64,000 bases of DNA from Manduca sexta (GCF_014839805.1 NC_051134.1:11687170-11751169), one strand, 5' to 3'. Positions 14,481-27,383 are shown, counted from the stretch's first letter. Made by a program: numbers and translations. Notes: generated by a model not told the origin, from the letters alone.

Positions 14481-15439
14481 TATAGATAAAAAAAAAACAA
14501 TTACAATACATAAGTAAAACAAACATAAAAAATCAGCGCGTGTGCAAATACGCGATAACGTGAAGTTGTTGCATACAAAACATTTCCAATTGCAAAACAA
14601 TCAACGAAAAATGCATTTTCGAGTGAACAGTTTGAAAACCACGTACAATAATTACAACACACGCGATGTGGACGAGATAACAACCTATACGTTTTCAATA
14701 GTCTTTCAGCCTTGCAAATTGCAATCGACAAAGGACGATAGTTATACAGCCATCAACTACAAAATATCACACAAATTACGTCATTTATGGTAAATTTAGT
14801 GTACAATTTAAATATGACAGAATGTATTACTTCAATATTCTCTATTCATTTTTAAGTCTGAAAACATAGAAGCATTTATGGAATTATTATTTTCTTTTTT
14901 ACTTTTTAAAATGTATACTGCAAATAAATATTTGATAAAAAAAAAAACAGAGCAAAATATTATAATTAATATGTACCAACATTGCGGGAGTTAATAGATT
15001 TAATGAATACCTTTAAAAATATTTTACGATTCTTGTTCGATGATTGCCACCGTTTTAATGATTTTATAATTGTTATTTTAATTATAATTCAGTAATTAAT
15101 GAGCGCAATAATAATTTATATCATAAAATGACAACGTCTGCTGCGCAGAAAAATCATTAATAATTATTGAATGAACTATAGTTTTAAGTGGGCGACTGGC
15201 AAGCAACTTCAACCATACCAGTACCAACCAAGCATGTGCTAACTGCGTTATTAAAAAAAAATAGAATTCAGGATAGGGAAAATCTGTTGTGCACTATATG
15301 AAACAAAACCTCATAATGTCAATTAAAATTGATTTCCTGTTATTTTGCAAATCCATAGAAGAAATCGATTATTGAAAAACCACTGCCTGCACGATTACAC
15401 AATTTTCGACTTATAAAGAAACTGGCTCGGGACTCCACC

Positions 15440-15615
15440 AACGTAAAATGGTTTTTCCTAAATAAAATTCGCGTTATATATTCTCTCGAGATAAAAAGTA
15501 TCCTATGTCCTTCCCCGGATCGCAAACTATCTCCATACCAAATTTCATCGAAATCGGTTCAGTGATTCAGTCATGAAAGCAAAACAGACATACACTTACA
15601 CCCGTTTATAATATG
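15440..15615 (+). mobile_element. Interspersed element tail (duplication copy 1)
   Basis: Contains 'gagataaaaagtatcctatg', 'tccttccccggatcgcaaac', 'tccataccaaatttcatcg' and a CAGACATACAC end, a sequence order widespread in Lepidoptera. The conserved GCCCGC start is missing or eroded. Confidence 0.6.
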
Positions 15616-18600
15616 ATCCAATATAAATATGGAATTGAATTTACACCGCTCGCTGCAATCACTCGGCCTTGCTATTGGTTAATGAACCACGACCTCTGCT
15701 AAAGCCCGATAATCTGCGGGCGTTAGTTGTTATCAAACAGCAACTGGAAATTATTTAGAACATATTATCAAACGGATATTTAAATACATTCCTCTTAGTC
15801 TAAAAACAATAATCACATTTTTTTAAATGAACTGTAGAAACAATGGGGAAAACACACTACCTAATGATTAATGTTCATTATTAACAGCATGACCTTGGAA
15901 GTTTGATCTCATACAGCATCTTACATATATAATAAACCTAAACACATATAGTTAATGACACGTCACAAAATCGGCAACATACGTGTGAAGAGGCCTCGAA
16001 CCGTTCGTTTGTCCGCGAGCTTTGTGCGTTCACATATTGACGGCGAGTAATCGAGCCGCGCATCATGAACGCCTGATTGGATTTGAACATTTCCCACGTG
16101 TTCCAATACGTTTGAATGTACATTTTACTACTTATACTGACGATCCTGAACGTGGATTAATACGTATTTGAAAACATTTGAAAATTGTAAAATATATTAC
16201 GTAATAAGTGTTGGAGACGAGGAAAAAATTAAGCAGCGGATTGTATTTTGCATTTCCTCTTTAAATAATAATTCTACAGACTACAGTAGATCGGTAGATA
16301 AGTAAGGTTACGACGTGCATCAACTTCCCAAACGAGGACAAAGTCCCTCCTTCGGTTATAATAATAATCACGAATGTATTTCCCCACTTTTCTCTGGCTT
16401 GCTACACGTTCCTTGTTGTGGCCTTCTCCATGCACATAATTGCATGAAACTTTTATTTGTGACATTCTTTTCTCTTTTGATAACTCTTATTTAGGCAATT
16501 ATGTGAAATTTTATATACCTATTATTACTTTCGTTTTGCCTTTTGGCTTGTAATAAGCGCCATTTCAATGACTATATTACCAAATAGAATTATTGTTATT
16601 TATTTAAGACATATCTCTGCCTGAGCAAAATCTCATTGAGAGTTGAGACACAAATGGCTACGGAAAACGCTCTATGATTATACAGAAATATTACCAATAC
16701 CATATTATAAAACAGTGCTTGGTATGCGGACAAAATTAAGGCTATTTCGGATATATTTAGTTTACACGCCTAGATTATGAGTTATTAAAATGGCAATTTA
16801 CTTGTCATATGTGTAAGTAGGCTCACATATTTTGTTGCAACGGCAATCATTATTAAGCGTATGGCAATCATAATTGAACCACAATATTTATTTACAGAAA
16901 AGAACGATAAACAAATAAAAGATCTATCATCACAATAATATCAACATCATCGGATAGTTAAACAAAATCATTTCGTTATTTGTAAATAGTCTCCGACGTT
17001 TGGCATTATATCCTCAACTCCAGTACAAAAAGGAAAAACGATAAGGTAATATTCACGTACATTGTTTTTAGATACATTCCCACACACACACAATACGTGA
17101 AACCCACACTATTTATATGCGTAAAAGCAAGAAGACACATTAAACAAGCATCATTCACACTGGCCCGCGAACCCATTTTCACTGCACCAAAGAACTAATG
17201 TTTACTGTAATTAAGCTCTTTTGGTATTCCCATGGAGATAAAACAGCCGTTTGGCTCGCTCCGACTGCTGGCATCTAACAATGAGCCTCTGTAACGACCT
17301 AGCAGTTTTTTACACAGGATAGATTGTATCACGCCGCGACGCACGCGACTTAGTCTTCGCGTGGCAGTTGTTTTGGTTAATGAGAACTTGCGTTAATTGG
17401 ATAGGTGGTTAAATATCTGCAGAATGCACATTTTCCTGTCCCATCCTGCTGTATTTGTACACGCTTCGATAAAGTTCTGTCTTACGCATTTAGGAATGGG
17501 TATTTTTAGTTATTCTCGGCATAACTTGCCAGCGGATCTGCCGCCAGATCAAATATGAAAAACATATTTATACGTAAGTACGTAATATGGGTAAATCTGA
17601 TTACAAAAAGATAAATTCTACTACGTTAGCAAATCACATATACGTTAGCAGAGCTTACTGGTTAATATAGACCCTTTGAGACTGATTAGCGACTCAATAG
17701 ACATCAATGGTCCGGCACATATCCCAGATTATCGATATGTAATCTCATATTAATCGCCGATACTATTCCTGTGGGGGACACATTAAATGCGTACATGTAT
17801 GTTTTCCTTTGATACAATAAACCAATTTAAGGACATGCCCAAAATGATTTTTTTTTCGACAGAATTCAAAAGCGAGCCTATTACAATAAATTATTTAATT
17901 TTGGAGACCCCTGAACACTTTTTAAAATATAAATGTAGCTACATTGGAATACAATCCCAAAAATTTACGACACAGATATAGTTTATAATATATCCACAAA
18001 ATTTAAAAACGAATATTGTAACTACATGAAAAATTAATTCTTGCCCTGCACTCAGTTTTAAGAATCTAGTCAGTAGATTCCGTGAGCGATCGCAAATTTT
18101 ATCACATTCCTTTTATCCATATTTTCAATCTGCAATCAAAGCTAAACACATCTCATAAAATATAACCTAAAGCCAGTATAAACCCTCCTAAAATTAAGCA
18201 ATATTATGAGTTATTTTTATACGCTTGACCAACGCGTATATCTAATCTGAGCTCAGTGGTATAAGTGAGTTCGCTTAGTATGGACGCGCGAAGGATTCGA
18301 GGCGAGCGCGATGCGGCGCCGACCCGGGGTCGCCGACCGCTACCAATTTAGTGCCAAACCGCCCACCAGGGAAGCAGAGAAAGTCTAGACCGCTTTGCGT
18401 ACTACGACCATAAACCACGGATCTGTTGTAGATTTGCACTCTGTACTAATAAATGGGATTGTTGTTTTATGTGTTTATCACTAGTAGTAAATAATACAGT
18501 AGGCATTGGCTTCTGTTTTTCCTTAGAATATTATTATTTTTAAAAAATGTATATTTCATAGCAGTGCAAACAAAACATTACAATATACTTTTAGAACAAA

Positions 18601-19909
18601 GTTATCCAGAGGTAAATACTTTACATTCAGTACAGGGTTCGTTGAGGAAAATTATAATTGGTACGTAATGAAAGAGCGAAGATAAAAGGCGAAGATTCCC
18701 ACAACTATCAAATGCCATTTGTTTGGCCTAACCTAGAGCATACGGGCCACACTATAAAGAATTCAAGTAGGTACTGAATTACTAGTCTATATTACTAGAT
18801 AACATGATATCGCCTAGGATTTCCGAATGACAAAAAGATAAGTCGAATTGAAGAACAAAATTAATTTTGCAACGCCAAAAACGTCATTCCTTCCGTCGTT
18901 AGCCATAACTGTTGATGCTTCGAAAGCAAATGTAAATTGGTGATCGCACATTTTTAATTATAGTGCATTTTATACATTTATGTTAGTATTGATAATGGCA
19001 CATTTTGGATGTGATTTATTTATATCAATAACTTGTAGAAGTATTTATATTGGTATGAGGAGTGAATAAAATACGTCAAATAGCTGGATCTCATGATTGC
19101 ATGAACTTGGAATATATTTCATTTTTTCACTTTCAAGGAACTTTAACCCCTAATAATCAAAGTTCATTTCCAATTGATGCCGGATCGCAAGGATAAGAAC
19201 ATAATATCAAAAGAATCACTCTTTTTCTAAGATGTGGAACCCTAAAAACAAATACATAAACTAATATAACAAATCAATATGCATTAGTTACGCAAGTGGA
19301 CACTAAACGCCATTTTAGCAAAACATTCGTACAGGTAAAAACCCTAACCGGCTAACTGGATAAGGTGTTAAGAACTAAGTGAATTTAGAATGCCTAGACA
19401 TAAGATCTACGCGTAACATTGAGCAATGCGAGCAACGAGCATGTTGCCGTATACATTACACCTTCATAACTGGAACACTTTCAATTTTATGATCTGCTAT
19501 TGCAAAATATTTACTGCGGTCGAATGTATTGTAAAGCCATGATCGTTATGGAATACCATAATGTTAAAACCTCACATGGTATGTAACTTTCGTCAGCGCA
19601 TATTTAAATTATATTATATACATTAAATGTCCTAATGTTCATTTAATAAATCCTCAAGGACTAACTCCATTGAGTGGATTAAACTTAGGTCTAATTTCTG
19701 CTTTTTTCGCCCATGGTTTTTTATTTGAAGATTCAGACACGAATATATCTAATAAACTGTCTGTGACTTGAAAATTAAAAACATTTTAAAAAAACTTCAA
19801 AATAATAATGTTATCGGGAGTGCCATAATAGGTACCTACTACTTCTACCGCTGTGAATTTAGGTATTATTGATACAATATGCTATTCACCTTCCTTGTAT
19901 ATTAAAAAT

Positions 19910-20469
19910 ACTAGCTTTTGCCCGCAGCTCCGCCCGCGTTATAAAGTTTTTCAGGCTAAAGTTTTCCGGGAGCCTATGTTCTTCCCAGGGTCTCAAACTG
20001 TCTTCATACCATATTTCATCTTAATGCGTTGGGTAGTTTTTGAGTTTAACACGTTCAGGCAGACGGATGCAGTGGGGGACTTTGTTTTATAATAATATTT
20101 TTTAGAACTTTTTAAGAGGAACAATCCCGTCATACATCATTGTTGCATAACTTTAACCGTTTACGCAGCGCACGCAACGGAAGCTCTCAAAACTAATAAA
20201 TTGTCCCCGTTTTTGCAACATAAGGGCTATCCAACGCAAAAATAATTTTTCAGTTTGGACCGGTAGTTCCTGAGATTAGCCATTACTGCTCCGCTCCTAT
20301 TGGGTATAGCGTGATGATATATAGCCTATAGCACTCCACGAACAAAGGGCTATCCAACGCAAAAAGAATTTTTCAGTTTGGACCGGTAGTTCCTGAGATT
20401 AGCGCGTTCAAACAAACAAACAAACAAACAAACAAACAAACTCTTCAGCTTTATATAATAGTATAGAAG
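19910..20469 (+). mobile_element. Same interspersed element, in duplication copy 2
   Basis: This is the counterpart of 13921-14480 carried within the second duplication copy, with the same two 123-bp units and (CAAA)n tract. Confidence 0.75.
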
Positions 20470-21427
20470 TATAGATAAAAAAAAAACAATTACAATACAT
20501 AAGTAAAACAAACATAAAAAATCAGCGCGTGTGCAAATACGCGATAACGTGAAGTTGTTGCATACAAAACATTTCCAATTGCAAAAACAATCAACGAAAA
20601 ATGCATTTTCGAGTGAACAGTTTGAAAACCACGTACAATAATTACAACACACGCGATGTGGACGAGATAACAACCTATACGTTTTCAATAGTCTTTCAGC
20701 CTTGCAAATTGCAATCGACAAAGGACGATAGTTATACAGCCATCAACTACAAAATATCACACAAATTACGTCATTTATGGTAAATTTAGTGTACAATTTA
20801 AATATGACAGAATGTATTACTTCAATATTCTCTATTCATTTTTAAGTCTGAAAACATAGAAGCATTTATGGAATTATTATTTTCTTTTTACTTTTTAAAA
20901 TGTATACTGCAAATAAATATTTGATAAAAAAAAAAACAGAGCGAAATATTATAATTAATATGTACCAACATTGCGGGAGTTAATAGATTTAATGAATACC
21001 TTTAAAAATATTTTACGATTCTTGTTCGATGATTGCCACCGTTTTAATGATTTTATAATTGTTATTTTAATTATAATTCAGTAATTAATGAGCGCAATAA
21101 TAATTTATATCATAAAATGACAACGTCTGCTGCGCAGAAAAATCATTAATAATTATTGAATGAACTATAGTTTTAAGTGGGCGACTGGCAAGCAACTTCA
21201 ACCATACCAGTACCAACCAAGCATGTGCTAACTGCGTTATTAAAAAAAATAGAATTCAGGATAGGGAAAATCTGTTGTGCACTATATGAAACAAAACCTC
21301 ATAATGTCAATTAAAATTGATTTCCTGTTATTTTGCAAATCCATAGAAGAAATCGATTATTGAAAAACCACTGCCTGCACGATTACACAATTTTCGACTT
21401 ATAAAGAAACTGGCTCGGGACTCCACC

Positions 21428-21603
21428 AACGTAAAATGGTTTTTCCTAAATAAAATTCGCGTTATATATTCTCTCGAGATAAAAAGTATCCTATGTCCTT
21501 CCCCGGATCGCAAACTATCTCCATACCAAATTTCATCGAAATCGGTTCAGTGATTCAGTCATGAAAGCAAAACAGACATACACTTACACCCGTTTATAAT
21601 ATG
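21428..21603 (+). mobile_element. Interspersed element tail (duplication copy 2)
   Basis: Counterpart of 15440-15615 at an offset of 5988. Confidence 0.6.
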
Positions 21604-22204
21604 ATCCAATATAAATATGGAATTGAATTTACACCGCTCGCTGCAATCACTCGGCCTTGCTATTGGTTAATGAACCACGACCTCTGCTAAAGCCCGATAA
21701 TCTGCGGGCGTTAGTTGTTATCAAACAGCATTAGACGTTAAGCCGTGTCGGAAACCTTATGATAGTTAAGTCTATTAATCTAGTCATCAGCTCGCATTGT
21801 AACAGCATTGTTGCACGATAACTTATATGAGAGGAAATCTTCAAAATTGATTGAAATATGTTATTCTCGTAAATATGTAAATAAAATCTATTTGTATAAA
21901 GTACAGTTTAGTTCTGAACAGTGACTCAAGGCTATAAACCACTATAAAAGAGTTTTCATTATGTTCCCGACGGTCGCTTCGGAACTGAACGCCAATAGCT
22001 AATTAAACAACGCTGAAGTTTGAAAGGCAGCATTATTGGCACATGGTATGCGGCTGGGGCACTGGGTATACCGTGATATCTACTAAGCTAACATACAACG
22101 AGTGATCGGAAGACTCCAATTTTCAAAACAAAGATATAGTCACGTAAAATAATTGCAGGCTTCCGAAAAAAAAAGAATTTATGTATGCATATATCGAAAA
22201 AGCA

Positions 22205-22463
22205 CACACACACAGATCATCACGCATTTATCCCCGAAGGGGTATGCAGAGGTGGAACCAGGACACCCACTTTTCGCCGAGTGTCTTCCGTCCCAGGATG
22301 TGATAGGGGGCGAGCCTATCGCCATATCGGGCACACATTCCAGACTACGGGCTGATATTGAGCAGAAAAACCCAAATATCACTTTGCCCGACCCGGGATT
22401 CGAACTCAGGACCTCAGAGCGCCGCCGTACCGCGCATGCAGTACAACTACGCCACCGAGGCAG
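22205..22463 (-). mobile_element. tRNA-derived SINE
   Basis: On the minus strand the head reads GCCTCGGTGGCGTAGTTGTA (A box) with GAGTTCGAATCCCGGGTCGG (B box), then 'cctatcacatcctgggacgg' and 'ccacctctgcatacccc'. It is flanked by TCGAAAAAGCA (22194-22204) and TCGAAAAGCA (22464-22473), probably a target-site duplication. The long plus-strand frame over it is its antisense. Confidence 0.88.
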
Positions 22464-22867
22464 TCGAAAAGCAATTAGTTGAAAACCGGATAATGACCGT
22501 AATTGTTATTAAAAAAAAACAGTCGTAACCTTAAATTCTCAAACATACAAAAATAAAAATAATTCGACGTCGCCGACAATTCGATACAGAGAAATAAAAA
22601 ATTTAAACCATAGAATTGTAACCATATGACTTGCGTCACGCAAGAACTTACGTGACGAATTTGATTGTGTGAATCCTTTTTTATACCCTAAGACGAAATC
22701 GTGTGACGATACAATGCGTATCAGAGTTAAATAACCATAATCGAGGTAAATCTCAATAGTTACTTAGAATAATTCATACAGGCAAAATAAGTAGGTACTA
22801 CTTAAATGACAAAGTGCATAAACAATCGCTTCACGTATGTCATAAAAAAAGCACTTCGCTACACGAC

Positions 22868-23080
22868 ATCAGGGGCGTAGCTAGGACCGGGGGGGGAAGG
22901 TCGGTATTCACCCAATCCAAAAATTAAGTTTGTTCAACTAACTATTGATTGTCTATAGACCTTTTAAGGCCGTCAATCTTTTATTATATTTATCAAGCGA
23001 ATATGGATGTCGTGCAATTCACATTTTTGTTTAATTTTTTTTAACCCCCCATACTAAAACCTGGCTACAACCGCGGACGA
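22868..23080. mobile_element. Possible eroded DNA-transposon remnant
   Basis: It opens 'aggggcgtagctaggaccgg' with an eight-G run (22889-22896) and closes 'ctggctacaaccgcggac'. The ends are imperfect inverted complements (GCGTAGCTAGG against GCGGTTGTAGCCAGG). Between them is AT-rich sequence without coding potential. Confidence 0.35.
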
Positions 23081-23439
23081 AACTAAACGTTTGTACCGTG
23101 CAGTGGCCATCATAATGGCATGTCAACGCATCGACAGGTTGCAACACAGACCACGGTGCTGTATTAGGGTACACCGTCACGGTCTACGGAATATGATTAA
23201 TACAGGTATTATGACCATACAACAACTGAGGTCCTATTCAGTCCGCAGTTTATCGCGCGACCTTGCCACAACGATTAGGTGATATTTATTTGCTACAGCA
23301 CTTGTAAACGTGTCAGATATTAATGTTATCTTTAAATATGACTCTTTTGCGTTTCACAATAGGTATATTGATGGATTAAGATTGCATATAAAATTACCAC
23401 GAGAACCAATAAAACAAAAGCAGATTTATTTTATATAAG

Positions 23440-23600
23440 TACTGACTGGCTAACGCTTGCGGCTTCGCTCGCGTGAAAGCGTTTTGCTGAGATAAAAGTC
23501 CCGCTTTATTTCTCAGGGATAAAAAATAGCCTATGTCCTTCCCAAGGTCTCAAACTATCTCCGTACCACATTTTATTGAAATACTGGAAGTACGATCTCT
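23440..23600 (+). mobile_element. Interspersed element fragment
   Basis: 'ctaacgcttgcggcttcgct' followed by 'gataaaaaatagcctatg', 'tccttcccaaggtctcaaac' and 'tccgtaccac'. It is truncated at its right end. Confidence 0.6.
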
Positions 23601-25413
23601 TAATTGACAGTGAATACACAACTGCATGGATATTTAACGATGAAAATACTTATGATAAATTATAAAAACTGTGTATGTTACTGTAAAGGGATTTCGACCG
23701 TATTTAGAAGAAAAATTATGACTCAATTCTTTCTAGTGACCAAAAACCAAGGAGGCGATAACACTATCAAATATCGATACATAAATCCCATAAACCCAGA
23801 ATAAAGCAAATCTGTTCAAATAAATTAGACCATTTGAGTCAACAACTTTATATTTAATAATAATCACACTACTTCATACTCTAACAATGTATTGTGATAA
23901 AAGTTACTGTTAACAGTTTTGCGCTAAAACAGTATACGAAAAGCAAACAAATAATTATCAACTCTAACACATATATGGAAACTACATTAGTAAGACAATT
24001 TAAATGAGTAAAAACTTGACGACCTTCAGGGTGGCTATGTTAGGTGTATTGATAAAGTACGAAAACGTACGAAACGGCACGACGTAAATCAATGATTAAA
24101 AATCACTGTGATTTTGTTAATAAAGCCTATAAGTTTTCAGTATAGGACAAAGCGGGAAAAAAGTATATTATAATATATTTTACAGGTGTATAAAATATAA
24201 ATGAAGTGGATAAAACAGGTTTAAAATTATTAATTATATGGAAAAATATAAATCCTCATAGTTGTATGTGATTGACATAAGCATTTGTTTAATGAGTATG
24301 GATAGAAATAAACCCTATGACAAATGAATAGGTATCAGTGAAATTAAGTACACGGATAGACAAGTCCTGGGTTAACATAATACAGATGACTAGCTTATTT
24401 ATCACCAGAAATAGTGCACAGTTGGACACAGAATTGAATGCCATTGTAGACCAAAGCTAAGTTACAGTGGTATAACATAGGTTCTTGCCACTGGGAGAAG
24501 AACCAAAATTTCCCCGGCAAAGCAAAACAAAGTATTTTCAAGAAATAAATGCATCCTAGCCACTGGTACATTTACGTATACAAAAGAAAACAGCATTTTT
24601 AGCTTTTTTTTACTTATTATGTCACACCCTAAAAAGTGTCCAACCTTTTACAAATACAAGATTGATGCTTAGAAATCATAATATGTTATCTTCCAGAGTC
24701 TATGGAACAATTTTTGACCAACAACATTATTTACAATTTGGTGAAATTTATACAAATTAAGTTGTTCGCAAAATTAATTGTAAAATGCTTTCTTATACTT
24801 GTGGTTTCCAATTATCATGTAACTGATTTGATTGCAAGAGATAAAAAAAAATTGTTGAGATTGCAGAAGCAAATAGAAAATTAAGGTTACAATATACTTT
24901 GATTTCGTAAATATAGTTCCACCAAATTTAAACTAATTGAATTTGACAGAGAAGATGTGCCTTTCATATTGATAATATAAGGTATTCTCAAGATTTACTG
25001 TGTATATGTACATGTAATCTTAGTTAGATCTTGTAGCATTCATATCAACAATCTATATATTACTCTTTGTTTAGGTACCACTCTTTCTTTAAAAATGAAT
25101 TAAATTATGTAATTTAGTATAATCAATTATGGCCACAAATCATGTGGTTGAATTAAATAAAATGCTTTGACCATGGAGTTCCCTGGCACAAAGGCTGATT
25201 GTGATTAACTGCAATTCATTGGCACAATGCCTCTTTCATCTCCGTGCACAATTGCTACTTTGTTTAAAATAATGTTTATGCTTATGCAATGCAAGTATTT
25301 GTAATCCACATTTATGGTCATCAAAATTTACTTGTCAAATGAAATTTTCAACAGTGTGATGTATGAATGAGAACTTATGATGGATTATCTATACTATTAT
25401 ATAAAGCTGAAGA

Positions 25414-25450
25414 GTTTGTTTGTTTGTTTGTTTGTTTGTTTGTTTGTTTG
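25414..25450. repeat. (GTTT)n microsatellite
   Basis: A 37-base GTTT run at the head of the element at 25387. Reverse-complement CAAA runs sit at the matching place in the two copies at about 14420-14452 and 20409-20441. Confidence 0.95.
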
Positions 25451-25456
25451 AACGCG

Positions 25457-26071
25457 CTAATCTCAGGAACTACCGGTCCAAACTGAAAAATTCTTTTTGC
25501 GTTGGATAGCCCTTTGTTCGTGGAGTGCTATAGGCTATATATCATCACGCTATACCCAATAGGAGCGGGGCAGTAATGGCTAATCTCAGGAACTACCGGT
25601 CCAAACTGAAAAATTCTTTTTGTGTTGGATAGCCCTTTACTCGTGGAGTGCTATAGGCTATATATCATCACGCTATACCCAATAGGAGCGGGGCAGTAAT
25701 GGCTAATCTCAGGAACTACCGGTCCAAACTGAAAAATTCTTTTTGCGTTGGATAGCCCTTTGTTCGTGGAGAGCTATAGGCTATATATCATCACGCTATA
25801 TTCAATAGGAGCGGAGCAGTAATGGCTAATCTCAGGAACTACCGATTCGAACTGAAAAAATATTTTTGTGTTGAATAGTCCTTTGTTTGTGGAGTGCTCA
25901 AAGTTATATATCATCACGCTATGACCAATAGGAGCGGAGCAGTAATGGCTAATCTCAGGAACTACCGGTTTCAACTGAAAAATTCGTTTTGAGTTGGATA
26001 GCCCTTTGTTCCTGGAGTGCTATAGGCTATATATCATCATGCTATAACCAATAGGAGCGGAGCAGTAATAA
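25457..26071. repeat. Five tandem 123-bp repeats
   Basis: CTAATCTCAGG recurs at 25457, 25580, 25703, 25826 and 25949, exactly 123 bases apart each time. Units share 'ggatagccctttgttcgtgg' and 'ctatatatcatcacgct' and differ by scattered substitutions; the fourth and fifth are the most diverged. Confidence 0.95.
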
Positions 26072-26774
26072 AACATGTTGCAAAAACGGGGAAAATTATG
26101 AGTTTTGAGAGCTTCCGTTGCCTGCGCTGCGTAAACGGTTAAAGTTATGCAACAATGATGTATGACGGGATTGTTTCACTTAAAAGTTCTAAATAATATA
26201 ACTAAGTCCCCCGCTGCATCTGTCTGCCTTAACGTGTTAAACTCAAAAACTACCTAACGTATTAAGATGAAATTTAGTATGGAGACAGTTTGAGACCCTG
26301 GGAAGAACATAGGCTCCCGGGAAACTACTATTTTTATAACGGAAAACTTTAGCCTGAAAAACTTTATAACGCGGGCGGAGCCGCGAGCAAAAGCTAGTAG
26401 TTTATAAAAGTCCCGCTTTAATATTTTACTGGGATAAAAAGTAACTTGTAGCACACTGGTAGAACTTCCTATTAATGAAAATTTCAAGATTTGTTCATTA
26501 TTAATGAAATTTTCAAAGATTTGTGCGTTCAAACAAACAAACCCTTACAACAAAACACAATGTAGTACTTCACTTCTGCCTACACCTATAAAGATGTGGG
26601 TGTGAGTATACCATTTAAGTAGTATTTTACCATGAACTGCAGGTAAATTACTAAATAATTTCTCACACAACAATAAATGTTTCATACTTTTGAAACATGT
26701 GCTCAATTACTCACATGAATACTGACAAAATACTATCAAGTTTAGCCATATTGCGAACCTAAAAGGACACTCAC

Positions 26775-27383
26775 CTGTTTGACAGTCTCCAGCTTATGTT
26801 TCTGATCTTCATCAGCTCCCGGCCCCATGACGACCACCGCGTACTTGTCAGACCCTTCCTCCTTAAGGCCGGATGGTGAGGCGTCTTTGCCTGCTGCATT
26901 GTTGGCTACTGCAGGTTCTTCAAGTGCGTTCACTGGAGCCTTGCTTGGCCCCCGCGAAGACGACACCGACGGAGCCAGATCAAACTGAGGCCGTTCTAAC
27001 ACTTTCATACCCATATCCTCATCAATCTTAGCCTTGAGACGGTTTCTGTCCTGCACTATGTGAGGGTCGTCTCCGTTTTCTCCGTGACGCACGATACCCA
27101 CCACGGGGAAATCTCCCACTTCGTTCTGTGCGAGGGGCGGCGGCATGAGCAACTCTGGCCCCGCTTTCTGAATACGTTTGTACACATTGTAAACACTATC
27201 GTTCACACTGTTAGAACTTCTGAACTCTGGCAAATAGAAAAGTGCCCCTAACCATACGATTCCGAATGTCAAAAGTACAGAAACAATCAAATATTTTTCT
27301 CGGAGACGGAACGAGCGACGAGATATGGACGGGACGGGTACTCCATTTACAAAACGCTGATACGAAGGTAAAATCCCCGTCAT
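26775..27383 (-). CDS. mas-1: First coding exon of Golgi mannosyl-oligosaccharide alpha-1,2-mannosidase IA (GH47)
   Basis: Class I alpha-1,2-mannosidases trim Man9 to Man5 N-glycans in the Golgi. This exon encodes the 203-residue N-terminal part, beginning MTGILPSYQRFVNGVPVPSI, which I recognise as the highly conserved start of the insect mas-1 / alpha-Man-Ia protein. Seen: about 30 cytoplasmic residues rich in Arg, one membrane segment at about residues 31-51 (signal anchor, type II topology), then a stem with a KAGPELLMPPPLAQ stretch and a low-complexity Ser/Gly/Ala linker. The GH47 catalytic domain is absent because it lies in later exons. The frame closes on ...ETVKQ followed by the donor GTGAGTG (minus strand, 26774 downward), phase 0; the open frame past it is intron read-through. 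The ATG has A at -3. Family proteins are roughly 650 residues, so about two thirds is off the left edge. Its right-hand neighbour on the same strand is the echinus-like gene, whose 3' end is 2.2 kb upstream. Confidence 0.93.

Larger units (their letters stand above)
9749..15737. repeat. 6-kb tandem direct duplication, copy 1
   Basis: The segment starts at CAGCAACTGG and runs 5,989 bases until the same sequence starts again at 15738. Line-by-line comparison shows the two copies to be almost identical. Contents: no recognisable coding exon, a tRNA-like patch (12257-12313), an interspersed element (13921-14480) and a second element tail (about 15440-15615). The ORFs inside are simply repeated in copy 2. 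Confidence 0.97.
15738..21725. repeat. 6-kb tandem direct duplication, copy 2
   Basis: This copy is 5,988 bases long and is followed by another CAGCA at 21726-21730, after which unique sequence begins. The offset from copy 1 is 5989 at the start, shifts between 5988 and 5990 and ends at 5988. Each shift is explained by a one-base homopolymer change: nine of them, net -1. The only substitution noticed is A at 14954 versus G at 20943. Confidence 0.97.
25387..26398 (-). mobile_element. Expanded copy of the same element, with five 123-bp units
   Basis: Read on the minus strand it starts CTAGCTTTTGCTCGCGGCTC. On the plus strand it opens with ATACTATTATATAAAGCTGAAG, a (GTTT)n tract (25414-25450) and then five tandem units before the unique part 'aaacatgttgcaaaaacggg' and the element tail. 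It lies just left of the mas-1 exon, inside the inferred intron. Confidence 0.75.
1..26774 (-). other. mas-1: Inferred first intron of mas-1 (partial, continues off the left edge)
   Basis: The donor at 26774/26775 is clear, and reading leftward I see no frame resembling the GH47 domain or any other coding exon on the minus strand. The intron is therefore inferred to be at least 26.8 kb. It holds a 6-kb tandem duplication (9749-21725), several interspersed element fragments and a SINE. An unrecognised gene on either strand within it cannot be excluded. Confidence 0.65.

Noticed and set aside
20350..20721. 123-codon minus-strand frame
   Set aside because: It starts at TTG, runs through the (CAAA)n tract and element sequence, and is broken in the other duplication copy by a one-base homopolymer change.
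22153..22482. 109-codon plus-strand frame
   Set aside because: It is the antisense of a tRNA-derived SINE; the same frame type recurs in other SINE copies.
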